The notes under the pieces are model-generated. The model was not told the origin of the DNA, searched no databases, and worked only from the letters and a program-made list of their open reading frames with translations. A stretch of DNA of 64,000 bases from Hyphomicrobiales bacterium (lineage in GTDB: Bacteria > Pseudomonadota > Alphaproteobacteria > Rhizobiales > Beijerinckiaceae): positions 19,867-83,866 of the forward strand of contig CANGLU010000003.1 in assembly GCA_947455025.1 (NCBI GenBank), read 5' to 3'. A program made the translations under genes and the position numbers. Of this stretch, positions 36,454-45,584 are shown piece by piece (position 1 is the first letter of the stretch; the number at the start of each line of letters is the position of its first letter).

Positions 36454-36487
36454 AAAAAGGCGGCCGCAAGGTCGCCTTTTTGGCTTT
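36454..36487 (+). terminator. Rho-independent terminator
   Basis: AAAAAGGCG (36454-36462) pairs with CGCCTTTTT (36473-36481), followed by a second short T-run (TTTTT at 36485-36489). It ends the aceA/hypothetical transcript before the tkt promoter. Confidence 0.8.
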
Positions 36488-36524
36488 TTCCGTCAGTTGC
36501 GCGACATTTTGCTGCAGCTGCACA

Positions 36525-36552
36525 TTGACTTGATTTAGTGAGGTGTTATCAG
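36525..36552 (+). promoter_or_regulatory. Candidate tkt promoter
   Basis: TTGACT (36525-36530) and TATCAG (36547-36552) are separated by 16 bases, resembling a housekeeping sigma-factor promoter, about 30 bases before the tkt start. It lies just after a terminator, as expected for a new transcript. Confidence 0.45.
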
Positions 36553-36581
36553 TCCCCCGCATTCTACAAAAGGATAGTATG

Positions 36582-38561
36582 ATGGGTTCGAGCGATCTTG
36601 CACGCCGCATGGCTAATGCCATTCGCGGACTTTCGATGGATGGGGTCGAAAAGGCCAAATCCGGTCATCCCGGCCTGCCAATGGGCGCTGCCGATATCGC
36701 TACCGTCATTTATACGCGGTTTTTGAAGTTTGATCCCACCGATCCCCATTGGGCGGACCGGGATCGCTTTATCCTGTCGGCCGGCCACGGTTCGATGCTG
36801 CTGTATTCCATTCTTTATCTCACCGGTACGACCGGGATGACGATGGATGAACTTAAGAACTTCCGCCAATGGGGCTCTAAAACGCCAGGCCACCCCGAAG
36901 TGGGCCATACGCCCGGCGTTGAAATGACAACGGGTCCTTTGGGGCAGGGGCTTGCGACATCGGTAGGCTTTGCGCTGGCCGAGCGGCATTTGAATGCCGA
37001 GTTCTCGTCTGATCTCGTTGACCATTACACCTATGTGCTCGCCTCCGATGGCGATCTCATGGAAGGTGTCTCGCAGGAGGCTATCGCCCTTGCAGGCCAT
37101 TTGAAGCTTAATCGCTTGATCGTGCTGTGGGACGATAATGGCATTTCGATTGATGGCCCGCTCTCCATTGCGGACTCGGTTGATCAGCGTAAGCGCTTTG
37201 AATCCGCAGGCTGGGCAACGGCGGCGGTGGACGGGCATGATCAGGATGCGATTGCGGCTGCCATTGAAGCAGCTCAAAAGTCTGACCGCCCGACCTTGAT
37301 TGCGTGCAAGACCGTGATCGGTTTTGGTGCGCCTAAGCGTGCCGGCACCTCGAAGGCCCATGGTGAGCCGCTCGGTGCAGAAGAGCTTGCAGGTGCCAAG
37401 GCTGCACTTGGTCTTTCGCCTGAACCGTTTGATGTTGCAGCAGACGTTTTGGACGCATGGCGGAATTCTGCAAAGCGTTCGCAAGGTGCTCATGCGGATT
37501 GGAAGAAGCGCTTAGCCGCATCGCCCAAGGGTGAAGAATTTACACGCCGCATGGCGGGTAAGGTTTCACCGAAGCTTGATTCCGCCATTGCCGGTTTCAA
37601 AGCCAAGCTTGCCGCTGAGCCGCAAACGGTTGCAACGCGTAAAGCATCCGAAATGGCATTGGAAGTTATCACGGAAGCGGTGCCCGAATTGGTATTGGGT
37701 TCGGCCGATTTGACGCCGTCGAACAATACCAAGACGAAAAATTTAACGGCAATGTCGCCGGGTAGCTTTGCCGGCCGTTATATCCATTACGGCATTCGTG
37801 AACACGGCATGGCAGCGGCTATGAACGGCATGGCCTTGCATGGTGGAATTATTCCATCGGGTGCAACCTTCATGGTGTTTACCGATTATTGCCGTCCATC
37901 GATCCGCCTTGCGGCGTTGATGGGTATTCGTACCATTCAAGTCATGACGCATGACTCGATCGGTTTGGGTGAAGATGGCCCAACCCATCAGCCGGTTGAA
38001 CATTTGGCAGCGCTTCGTGCGATGCCGAATTTGAACGTATTCCGCCCAGCCGATGTGGTTGAGACGGCGGAGTGTTGGGAATTGGCGCTAAAGGAAACCT
38101 GCACGCCAAGCATTCTGGCGCTGACCCGCCAGAACCTGCCGCAGCTTCGCTTAGGTGCGGAGGTTGAAAACAAGTCGGCTCGTGGGGCTTATGAGTTGGT
38201 TGCGGCCAAGGGTGATGCGCAAGTGTCGATCTTTGCTACCGGTTCGGAAGTTGAAATTGCGGTTGCTGCCCAAAAGGCGCTTTCCGAAAAGGGTGTAAAG
38301 GTCCGCGTTGTTTCGGTACCAAGCTTTGAGATGTTCGCCCGTCAGGATGATGCCTATCGTGCATCGGTGATTGGGAACGCTAAGGTCAAGATTGCCGTTG
38401 AAGCTGCGGTTCGCCAAGGATGGGACTCCCTGATTGGCAATGACGGCATTTTCATCGGCATGAACAGTTTTGGTGCGAGCGCACCTTACAAAGAGCTTTA
38501 TGCCCATTTTGGTATCACGGCGGAAGCTGTTGTCGAGAAGGCGCTTAACCGTCTTGGCTAA
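36582..38561 (+). CDS. tkt: Transketolase
   Basis: 659 aa from the second of two adjacent ATGs (36579, 36582); AGGA at 36571-36574 is seven bases from the second. N-terminal thiamine-diphosphate domain: [31 protein letters not shown], and the Mg/ThDP motif GDGDLMEG-type ([13 protein letters not shown]). The pyrimidine domain has [20 protein letters not shown] and [15 protein letters not shown], followed by a transketolase C-terminal domain. It acts in the pentose phosphate and, if present, Calvin or RuMP-linked pathways. First gene of a glycolytic cluster. Confidence 0.95.
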   Translation: MGSSDLARRMANAIRGLSMDGVEKAKSGHPGLPMGAADIATVIYTRFLKFDPTDPHWADRDRFILSAGHGSMLLYSILYLTGTTGMTMDELKNFRQWGSKTPGHPEVGHTPGVEMTTGPLGQGLATSVGFALAERHLNAEFSSDLVDHYTYVLASDGDLMEGVSQEAIALAGHLKLNRLIVLWDDNGISIDGPLSIADSVDQRKRFESAGWATAAVDGHDQDAIAAAIEAAQKSDRPTLIACKTVIGFGAPKRAGTSKAHGEPLGAEELAGAKAALGLSPEPFDVAADVLDAWRNSAKRSQGAHADWKKRLAASPKGEEFTRRMAGKVSPKLDSAIAGFKAKLAAEPQTVATRKASEMALEVITEAVPELVLGSADLTPSNNTKTKNLTAMSPGSFAGRYIHYGIREHGMAAAMNGMALHGGIIPSGATFMVFTDYCRPSIRLAALMGIRTIQVMTHDSIGLGEDGPTHQPVEHLAALRAMPNLNVFRPADVVETAECWELALKETCTPSILALTRQNLPQLRLGAEVENKSARGAYELVAAKGDAQVSIFATGSEVEIAVAAQKALSEKGVKVRVVSVPSFEMFARQDDAYRASVIGNAKVKIAVEAAVRQGWDSLIGNDGIFIGMNSFGASAPYKELYAHFGITAEAVVEKALNRLG

Positions 38562-38610
38562 ACGCTTCTATTCGTAATTTGAATTTTGGATCGAAAGACA
38601 GGAGACTAGC

Positions 38611-39618
38611 ATGGCAGTTCGGGTTGCAATCAATGGATTTGGTCGTATCGGCCGTAACGTTCTTCGCGCTATTATCGAGTCGGGTCGTACGGATATTGAA
38701 GTCGTAGCGATTAACGATCTTGGCCCCGTTGAGACCAATGCGCATTTGATGCGGTTTGACTCGGTGCATGGTCGCTTTCCTGGCACCGTGACGGTTGAAG
38801 GTGACACGATCAATGTAGGACGTGGTCCGATCAAGGTAACGGCGGTGCGTGATCCTGCGCAATTGCCTCATAAGGATCTCGGCGTTGATATTGCTTTGGA
38901 GTGCACGGGCATCTTTACGGCCAAGGATAAGGCTTCGGCTCATTTGGCCGCTGGTGCTAAGCGCGTTCTTGTTTCAGCGCCTGCCGATGGTGCTGATCTG
39001 ACGGTCGTTTTTGGTGTAAATCATCAAAAGCTGACAAAAGATCATCTTGTTGTATCGAATGCTTCGTGCACAACGAACTGCCTCTCGCCGGTGGCGCAGG
39101 TGCTCAATGAGCTTGTTGGTATTGAAAAGGGCATGATGACGACCATCCATTCTTACACGGGTGATCAGCCAACGCTTGATACGATGCATAAGGATCTTTA
39201 CCGCGGCCGTGCAGCAGCGCTTTCCATGATCCCGACGTCGACAGGTGCTGCGAAGGCGGTTGGTCTGGTTCTTCCAGAATTGAATGGCAAGCTCGATGGC
39301 GCTGCCATTCGTGTACCGACTCCAAATGTTTCGGTCGTTGATTTGAAGTTCATTGCCAAGCGCTCGACAACGAAGGACGAAATTAACGCTGCCATCAAAG
39401 CCGCTGCCGAAGGTCGCTTGAAGGGTATTCTTGGTTATACGAATGCGGCGAATGTCTCGATCGACTTCAACCATGATCCGCATTCGTCAATTTTCCATAT
39501 GGATCAGACCAAGGTCATGGATGGCAACTTCGTCTCGATCCTGACCTGGTACGACAATGAGTGGGGCTTCTCGAACCGCATGGCCGATACCGCCGTTGCT
39601 ATGGGCAAGCTCATCTAA
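38611..39618 (+). CDS. gap: Glyceraldehyde-3-phosphate dehydrogenase
   Basis: 335 aa, usual length. NAD-binding start [18 protein letters not shown], catalytic Cys in [17 protein letters not shown] near residue 155, and phosphate-binding [13 protein letters not shown]. It oxidises glyceraldehyde 3-phosphate to 1,3-bisphosphoglycerate. It lies 49 bases after tkt, preceded by CAGGAGA, and 12 bases before pgk, so tkt-gap-pgk are one transcript. Confidence 0.96.
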   Translation: MAVRVAINGFGRIGRNVLRAIIESGRTDIEVVAINDLGPVETNAHLMRFDSVHGRFPGTVTVEGDTINVGRGPIKVTAVRDPAQLPHKDLGVDIALECTGIFTAKDKASAHLAAGAKRVLVSAPADGADLTVVFGVNHQKLTKDHLVVSNASCTTNCLSPVAQVLNELVGIEKGMMTTIHSYTGDQPTLDTMHKDLYRGRAAALSMIPTSTGAAKAVGLVLPELNGKLDGAAIRVPTPNVSVVDLKFIAKRSTTKDEINAAIKAAAEGRLKGILGYTNAANVSIDFNHDPHSSIFHMDQTKVMDGNFVSILTWYDNEWGFSNRMADTAVAMGKLI

Positions 39619-39630
39619 GGAACTCGAACC

Positions 39631-40824
39631 ATGACCCTCTTCAATACACTCGATGATGCATCCGTATCGGGCAAGCGCGTGCTTGTTCGTGTTGATCTCA
39701 ACGTGCCGATGGAAGAGGGTCGTGTTTCCGATACAACCCGTATTGACCGCATCTTGCCGACGCTTCGCGAGATTTCAGATAATGGCGGCAAGGTAATTTT
39801 GCTGGCGCATTTTGGTCGCCCAAAAGGCGTTGACCCTAAAGAGTCGCTGGCTCCGGTTGCCGCTGAACTTTCTAAGCGTTTGGGCCGTCCCGTGAGCTTT
39901 GCTTCCGATTGTGTTGGCGATGCCGCGAAGCACGCTGTCGATGGCATGAAAAACGGCGATATTGTGTGTCTCGAAAACACGCGCTTCCATAAAGAGGAAG
40001 AGAAAAATGATCCCGCCTTTGTGGCAGCGCTGGCTGCCAATGGCGATCTCTATGTGAACGATGCTTTCTCGGCGGCTCACCGCGCGCATGCGTCGACGGA
40101 AGGCCTTGCCAAAGTGCTGCCTGCTTATGCAGGGCGCACGATGCAGGCTGAGATTGAAGCGCTCGCCAAGGCGCTTGAGCAACCCGAGCGTCCGGTTCTC
40201 GCGGTTGTGGGCGGAGCGAAGGTTTCCTCCAAGCTCGAATTGCTCGGCAATCTCGTTAAGAAGGTCAATATTCTGGTCATTGGCGGTGGCATGGCCAATA
40301 CGTTTTTGGCAGCTCAAGGCAAAGCGGTTGGCAAATCCCTTTGTGAACATGATTTGCTGGATACTGCGCGCAGTGTGCTGGAAACAGCCAAGGCTTCTGG
40401 TTGTGAAATCGTGTTACCGGTTGATGCAACAGTTGCGTCGGAATTCAAAGCTCATGCCGCAAATAAGGTTGTCTCGGTCGATGCCGTGGGCGCCGATGAC
40501 ATGATGCTCGATATCGGCCCCGCATCGGTCAAAACGGTTGCTGAAAAGCTCGCTACGGCTAAGACATTGGTTTGGAATGGCCCCTTCGGTGCCTTCGAAT
40601 TAGAACCCTTTGATGCAGGCACGAATGCCGTTGCGCAAGAAGCCGCTCGTTTGACTAAGGCGGGGAAGCTGCTTTCTGTTGCGGGTGGTGGCGATACGGT
40701 ATCGGCGTTGAACCACGCCGGTGCTGCGGATGACTTTACCTATGTATCAACAGCAGGCGGCGCGTTTCTCGAATGGCTCGAGGGCAAGCCGCTGCCGGGT
40801 GTTGACGCGCTTCGACGCAAATAA
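39631..40824 (+). CDS. pgk: Phosphoglycerate kinase
   Basis: 397 aa, typical length. The N-domain signature [18 protein letters not shown] and substrate-binding [10 protein letters not shown] are present; the C-domain has [34 protein letters not shown] and the nucleotide-binding [12 protein letters not shown]. It makes ATP from 1,3-bisphosphoglycerate. It is in one operon with gap and, 46 bases on, fba. Confidence 0.96.
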   Translation: MTLFNTLDDASVSGKRVLVRVDLNVPMEEGRVSDTTRIDRILPTLREISDNGGKVILLAHFGRPKGVDPKESLAPVAAELSKRLGRPVSFASDCVGDAAKHAVDGMKNGDIVCLENTRFHKEEEKNDPAFVAALAANGDLYVNDAFSAAHRAHASTEGLAKVLPAYAGRTMQAEIEALAKALEQPERPVLAVVGGAKVSSKLELLGNLVKKVNILVIGGGMANTFLAAQGKAVGKSLCEHDLLDTARSVLETAKASGCEIVLPVDATVASEFKAHAANKVVSVDAVGADDMMLDIGPASVKTVAEKLATAKTLVWNGPFGAFELEPFDAGTNAVAQEAARLTKAGKLLSVAGGGDTVSALNHAGAADDFTYVSTAGGAFLEWLEGKPLPGVDALRRK

Positions 40825-40870
40825 ACGAATTAGATGAGTGTGACGAAAACGGACTAAAGGAGATGAGACC

Positions 40871-41938
40871 ATGCCACGCATAACCATGAGACAGTTGCTC
40901 GATCACGCAGCCGAGCATAGCTATGGCGTCCCTGCCTTTAACATCAACAATATGGAAGGCGCGCTGGCAGTTATGTCGGCTGCTGTTGCGGTTGATGCTC
41001 CCGTTATTATTCAAGCCTCACGGGGCGCGCGCGCTTATGCCAATGACATCATGCTCAAGCATATGATGGATGCGTTGACTGAAATTTATCCGCAGATTCC
41101 GATCTGCGTGCATCTCGACCATGGCAACAATGCCGCCACCTGTATGACGGCGATCCAGGCTGGATTTACATCGGTGATGATGGACGGTTCCTTGAAGGAC
41201 GATGGCAAAACGCCAGGTGATTGGGATTATAATGTTGGCGTCACGAAGACCGTCACCGATATGGCCCATCTTGGTGGCATCTCGGTTGAAGGCGAGTTGG
41301 GCGTGCTAGGCTCGCTTGAAACGGGACAGGGCGAGAAGGAAGATGGGCATGGTTTTGAGGGCACGCTCTCGCATGATCAATTGCTGACCAATCCAAAGGA
41401 AGCGGTCGATTTCGTCCGCGCAACCAAGGTTGACGCGCTCGCCATTGCAATGGGCACGTCACATGGTGCTTATAAGTTCACGCGTAAGCCGGATGGGGCG
41501 ATCCTTGCGATGCATGTCATCGAAGAAATTCATCGCTTGTTGCCAAATACGCATCTCGTGATGCATGGCTCGTCGTCGGTGCCGCAGGATTTGCAGGACA
41601 TCATCAATGCCTATGGCGGAGAGATGCCACAGACATGGGGTGTGCCGGTGGAAGAAATCCAGCGCGGCATCAAAAACGGTGTCCGTAAGGTGAATATCGA
41701 TACCGATAACCGCATGGCGATGACCGGACAAATCCGCAAAGTGTTTGCCGAGAATCCCGGCGAATTCGATCCGCGCAAATATTTGAAGCCTGCGATGGAT
41801 GCAATGTCCAAGCTCGTCAAACAACGGTTTGAGGAATTTGGCACAGCAGGTAAGGCGTCGAAAATCGGTAAAGTCCATACGCTTGCCGAGATGGCCAAGC
41901 TTTATGCGTCGGGTAAACTTGATCCAACCTTCGGTTAA
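40871..41938 (+). CDS. fba: Class II fructose-bisphosphate aldolase
   Basis: 355 aa, class II metal-dependent aldolase of the longer (CbbA-like) subtype. The zinc site shows in [17 protein letters not shown] and later [12 protein letters not shown], while [20 protein letters not shown] and [20 protein letters not shown] are subtype features. It cleaves fructose 1,6-bisphosphate and may also act on sedoheptulose bisphosphate. A perfect 9-bp hairpin overlaps its stop codon. Confidence 0.95.
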   Translation: MPRITMRQLLDHAAEHSYGVPAFNINNMEGALAVMSAAVAVDAPVIIQASRGARAYANDIMLKHMMDALTEIYPQIPICVHLDHGNNAATCMTAIQAGFTSVMMDGSLKDDGKTPGDWDYNVGVTKTVTDMAHLGGISVEGELGVLGSLETGQGEKEDGHGFEGTLSHDQLLTNPKEAVDFVRATKVDALAIAMGTSHGAYKFTRKPDGAILAMHVIEEIHRLLPNTHLVMHGSSSVPQDLQDIINAYGGEMPQTWGVPVEEIQRGIKNGVRKVNIDTDNRMAMTGQIRKVFAENPGEFDPRKYLKPAMDAMSKLVKQRFEEFGTAGKASKIGKVHTLAEMAKLYASGKLDPTFG

Positions 41939-41945
41939 GGTTGGA
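41923..41945 (+). other. Hairpin spanning the fba stop codon
   Basis: TCCAACCTT (41923-41931) pairs perfectly with AAGGTTGGA (41937-41945) around CGGTT; the TAA lies inside. There is no T-run, so an mRNA stability or processing signal is more likely than termination. Confidence 0.35.
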
Positions 41946-41962
41946 CGTCAGAAAGCAGTGTC

Positions 41963-42607
41963 ATGACCTATACCGCGCGCCTCATTCTTTTTGCCCCGCG
42001 TGAAGAGAATGCGGAACAGATGGCTGCAGTGTTATCGGCAGCCTTTAAAGGCGGCCGGATCGATGCGGTGATCATCCCTCTTCCGGATGGTGATGAGCGG
42101 ACGCAAATTAATTTTGTCAAAGCGCTCGTCCCGGTTGTTCATGAAGCGGGGGCGGTGCTGTTGATCGTTGACGCGTTCGAAATGGTGGCGCGAACAGGAG
42201 CGGACGGTGTTCATCTGTCATCGCCTGCTCGTGTTATCGAAGCGACCGCAGCGATGCGCCGGATTGATCGCTCAGTTGGTGTCGGAGGTCTTAAGGCACG
42301 TCATGATGCCATGGAGGCGGCTGAATTGGGTGCCGACTACGTCATGTTTGGTGAAATACGCCCGGATGGATCCGTTCCAACGCTTTCAATGGTGTTGGAG
42401 CGGGCCGAATGGTGGGCCGAATTGTTTAATACTCCATGCGTCGCCTTTGCCAGCGAAGAGGCCCATATCGCTCCGCTCGTTGCGACCGGTGCCGAGTTTA
42501 TTGGATTAGGTGCCGAATCCTTTCATCATCCCGATGGGATTGGTGCGGTTATTGGTCGTGCGTTAGCCATCATCGCTCAAACGCCAGCGCCGCAGCGCGA
42601 CGAATAA
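41963..42607 (+). CDS. thiE: Thiamine phosphate synthase-like protein
   Basis: 214 aa TIM barrel. DGVHLSSPARVIEATAAMRR and GADYVMFGEIRPDGSVPT align with the ThiE motifs for phosphate and pyrimidine binding, and the C-terminal VATGAEFIGLGAES fits the last strand. The usual HLGQ of ThiE reads HLSS, so activity may differ. ThiE joins hydroxymethylpyrimidine diphosphate and thiazole phosphate. The gene is 24 bases after fba in the glycolytic cluster; its product class would supply the transketolase cofactor. Confidence 0.75.
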   Translation: MTYTARLILFAPREENAEQMAAVLSAAFKGGRIDAVIIPLPDGDERTQINFVKALVPVVHEAGAVLLIVDAFEMVARTGADGVHLSSPARVIEATAAMRRIDRSVGVGGLKARHDAMEAAELGADYVMFGEIRPDGSVPTLSMVLERAEWWAELFNTPCVAFASEEAHIAPLVATGAEFIGLGAESFHHPDGIGAVIGRALAIIAQTPAPQRDE

Positions 42608-42705
42608 CAATCCTCCCTTGACGCGTCGGCTTTGACGTTGTTGATGCTCGTAACGTCGCGTTCGCTACTTCGGTGTCGCGTGTTTTGCTGATTGAAGGGC
42701 CCCAT

Positions 42706-43503
42706 ATGATCCGTTCTCCGCTCATGACCGTTATGGTTGACGCTGTGATGAAGGCTGCAAAAGGCCTGCGTCGCGATTTTGGTGAAATTGAAAATCTGCA
42801 GGTCTCGCGGAAAGGGCCGGGGGATTTCGTTTCACAGGCCGATTTAAAGGCCGAGGCGATTTTGCAGGACTCGCTCTTGAAGGCACGCCCGGATTTTGGC
42901 TTTGTTATGGAAGAGGGCGGTATTGTTGAAGGCAAAGACGCCTCGCATCGCTGGCATATCGACCCGCTCGATGGCACGTTGAACTTCTTGCATGGGATGC
43001 CGCATTTCTCCGTGTCCCTGGGCTTGGAGCGTGAAGGGCAGATTGTCGCGGGCGTTGTCTATGATCCGATCAAGGACGAGCTCTTTATCGCCGAGAAGGG
43101 CAAGGGTGCTTTTTTGAACAATCGCCGTTTGCGGGTGTCGGGACGCACCGATCTGATGGAATGCATGATTGGGACGGGTATTCCTTCAAGCGCCAGGCGT
43201 GATTTACCGACTTATATGAAGGAAATGGCCCATGTAACGGCCCGTACAGCTGGTGTTCGTCGCCTTGGTTCTGCCGCACTTGATCTATCGTATGTTGCAG
43301 CCGGACGGCTTGACGGCTTTTGGGAAACAGGATTGTCATCATGGGATATTGCCGCCGGTATTATTCTTGTGCGTGAAGCGGGTGGATTTGTATCCGATGG
43401 CACAGGTGGCGAATATAAAATGTCGGGCAACTCGATTTTAGTAGCCAATACATCGGTTCATGGCCAATTGGTGCAGGCGTTAAAAGAGGCGCGTGCATCT
43501 TAA
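42706..43503 (+). CDS. suhB: Inositol-1-monophosphatase family protein (SuhB)
   Basis: 265 aa from the ATG at 42706, six bases after AAGGG; an in-frame GTG at 42673 is less likely. Lithium-sensitive phosphatase motifs: FVMEEGG (Glu of the metal site), IDPLDGTLNFLHGMPHF (motif with Asp-Pro-Leu-Asp-Gly-Thr) and WDIAAGIILVREAGG. It hydrolyses inositol phosphate or related sugar phosphates. It follows thiE and precedes the ExbB-like gene. Confidence 0.92.
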   Translation: MIRSPLMTVMVDAVMKAAKGLRRDFGEIENLQVSRKGPGDFVSQADLKAEAILQDSLLKARPDFGFVMEEGGIVEGKDASHRWHIDPLDGTLNFLHGMPHFSVSLGLEREGQIVAGVVYDPIKDELFIAEKGKGAFLNNRRLRVSGRTDLMECMIGTGIPSSARRDLPTYMKEMAHVTARTAGVRRLGSAALDLSYVAAGRLDGFWETGLSSWDIAAGIILVREAGGFVSDGTGGEYKMSGNSILVANTSVHGQLVQALKEARAS

Positions 43504-43584
43504 ACGGTGTGATCTGAGAATGGTGTGTTCTTGTACTGAGAGAGATTAAAAGTCATCATGGCGACGTTCTTCAAGGGAGGTTTC

Positions 43585-44544
43585 ATGGCTCGGAACAACG
43601 ATACACAACCTCTGTCACGGCCAACGCCTTATCTTTTTCGCATGGCTGTTTTTCTCGTGCTTGGCGCGTTTATCGCTTTCATTCTTTATCGACCCATCAT
43701 TCAAGCCTTTAATGCCAATCCGCCATTGAATGCGCTGATCATCGGTGTGTTGACCATTGGTATTGTCTTGGCGTTTCGTGGCGTTTTGCGTTTGTTTCGT
43801 GAAGTACGCTGGGCCAATGCGTTTCTTGAAAGCGATAGCGGCGTTGTTGTCGAGCGCGAGCCGCTTCTTTTGCTGCCGATGGCCAAAATGCTGGCCGGTC
43901 GTCAAAAGCGGGAAGCGCTATCGCCGCTTTCCTTGCGCGCTATTTTGGACACGATCGGGCTGCGGCTTGATGAAGCCCGCGATACGGGTCGTTATTTGAC
44001 GGGTCTTTTGGTGTTCTTGGGGCTCTTGGGAACATTTTGGGGTCTATTGGATACCGTGGGTTCGGTTGGTAAGGTCATCCAATCCATGAAGGCTGGCTCG
44101 GATGCGGCTTTGATGTTTGAAGAATTGAAATCTGGCCTTGCTGCACCATTGGGTGGTATGGGGATTTCGTTTTCGTCCTCGTTGTTTGGTCTTGCCGGAT
44201 CCTTGATCCTTGGATTTTTGGATTTACAAGCAGGCCAAGCGCAAAATCAGTTTTATGAGCAGTTGGAAAATTGGCTGGCCGGAATTGCCGGCCCCGGCGC
44301 GACGGTTCCATTGAATTCGGGTTTGCCAGTTGTTTCTGCTTCGTCGAATGGCTTAGCCGAGCCGGGCTTGCAGGCGGCTAATGTAGCAGCGATTGAAAAT
44401 CTGGCGTCCGGCATCCAGTCCTTGGTTGTCTCGATGCGCTCCGAGCAGCAATTGATCCGCGACTGGGTTGAATCACAGGCGCAACGCGAAGCGGAGATGA
44501 AGGCAGTTCTAGAGGCCTTGTTGGCCGAGAAGAGGCGGGGCTAA
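43585..44544 (+). CDS. MotA/TolQ/ExbB-type proton channel protein
   Basis: 319 aa from the ATG at 43585, which follows GGGAGG at ideal spacing; the ATG at 43558 is weaker. Two membrane segments lie near residues 21-65 (LFRMAVFLVLGAFIAFILY and LIIGVLTIGIVLAFRGVL), then two more (TGLLVFLGLLGTFWGLLDTV and SSSLFGLAGSLILGFLDLQ), as in ExbB/TolQ proteins. The C terminus is a cytoplasmic helix. It pairs with the OmpA-domain protein encoded immediately downstream, forming a likely proton-driven stator-like complex. Function unknown. Confidence 0.8.
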   Translation: MARNNDTQPLSRPTPYLFRMAVFLVLGAFIAFILYRPIIQAFNANPPLNALIIGVLTIGIVLAFRGVLRLFREVRWANAFLESDSGVVVEREPLLLLPMAKMLAGRQKREALSPLSLRAILDTIGLRLDEARDTGRYLTGLLVFLGLLGTFWGLLDTVGSVGKVIQSMKAGSDAALMFEELKSGLAAPLGGMGISFSSSLFGLAGSLILGFLDLQAGQAQNQFYEQLENWLAGIAGPGATVPLNSGLPVVSASSNGLAEPGLQAANVAAIENLASGIQSLVVSMRSEQQLIRDWVESQAQREAEMKAVLEALLAEKRRG

Positions 44545-44546
44545 TC

Positions 44547-45572
44547 ATGGCCCGCCCGGGTCGCAATCAGAGGGTTATCGATTATTGGCCCGGCTTCGTC
44601 GACGCCCTGTCGACGCTTGTGTTGTCGATCGTTTTTCTTTTGACCGTTTTTATGGTGGCGCAGTTTTTCTTAAGCCAGCAGGTAACGGATAAAGACGCGG
44701 CACTCCTCAAGCTGAACCGTCAGATTTCCGAACTAACCGATCTCTTGGCGCTCGAACGGGTTAACCGCAAAAATTTAGAAGAAAATATTGCCTTACTGGG
44801 TGATACTTTGGCGGCGGCGCAAAGCGAGCGTGATCAATTGAAAAATCAATTGCAAGCGGCTGGCGGTACCCCGGTTGATAGCGGAACACAGCTTGGTTCG
44901 TTAAACAAAGATCTCGACGCTCAAAAGCAAATTTCATCCCGCGCCTTGGCGCAAGTTGAAGCGCTTAATCAACAAATTAATGCGCTGCGCCGTCAATTGG
45001 CTGCCTTAGAAGAGGCACTGAATGCGTCTGAACAACGCGATAAAGAAAGCCAAGCAAGGATTGCGGATCTTGGCTCGCGGCTCAATGTAGCCTTGGCGCA
45101 AAAGGTACAAGAATTAGCCCGATATCGGTCCGAGTTTTTTGGTCGCTTGCGGCAGATCCTGTCGAACCGTTCCGATGTGCGGGTAGTTGGTGATCGCTTC
45201 GTGTTTCAATCAGAAGTCTTCTTTGATGTGGGCTCAGCGGCCGTTAGCAATGCGGGTAAAGTGGAGCTTGATAAGTTGGCCTCTGCCTTGGTTCAGCTGG
45301 ATGGGGAAATTCCACCGGATATTCCATGGATCCTGCGTGTTGATGGCCATACCGACAAGAAACCTTTGAGCGGTGCTGGGCAATTTAAATCCAACTGGGA
45401 ATTGTCCGCAGCACGCGCGATTTCGGTGGTGCAATATCTTGTGACAAAAGGCGTTGCACCGCAGCGTTTAATGGCAGCCGGTTTTGGTGAATTTCAACCG
45501 ATCGAATTGGGCGATACGGATGAAGCCCTTAAGCGCAATAGACGGATTGAGTTGAAGCTCACGGATCGGTGA
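44547..45572 (+). CDS. MotB/OmpA-like peptidoglycan-binding protein
   Basis: 341 aa. A single N-terminal membrane segment follows WPGFVDALSTLVLSIVFLL, with an Asp at the start of the helix as in MotB-type stators. A long periplasmic coiled coil (about 45-190; ISELTDLLALERVNRKNLEE, LNQQINALRRQLAALEEAL) leads to an OmpA domain (about 215-341) with RVDGHTDKKPLSG and AAGFGEFQPI. It starts two bases after its ExbB-like partner. Likely binds peptidoglycan in the periplasm. Confidence 0.82.
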   Translation: MARPGRNQRVIDYWPGFVDALSTLVLSIVFLLTVFMVAQFFLSQQVTDKDAALLKLNRQISELTDLLALERVNRKNLEENIALLGDTLAAAQSERDQLKNQLQAAGGTPVDSGTQLGSLNKDLDAQKQISSRALAQVEALNQQINALRRQLAALEEALNASEQRDKESQARIADLGSRLNVALAQKVQELARYRSEFFGRLRQILSNRSDVRVVGDRFVFQSEVFFDVGSAAVSNAGKVELDKLASALVQLDGEIPPDIPWILRVDGHTDKKPLSGAGQFKSNWELSAARAISVVQYLVTKGVAPQRLMAAGFGEFQPIELGDTDEALKRNRRIELKLTDR

Positions 45573-45584
45573 GACGCTCTCGAA

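Noticed and set aside
36564..37493. 309-aa open frame on the minus strand
   Set aside because: Antisense of tkt with no recognisable domain.
43585..45572. Zorya-type anti-phage system (ZorA/ZorB)
   Set aside because: A MotA-like and OmpA-like pair is present, but there is no ZorC, ZorD or ZorE gene nearby and the flanks are housekeeping genes.
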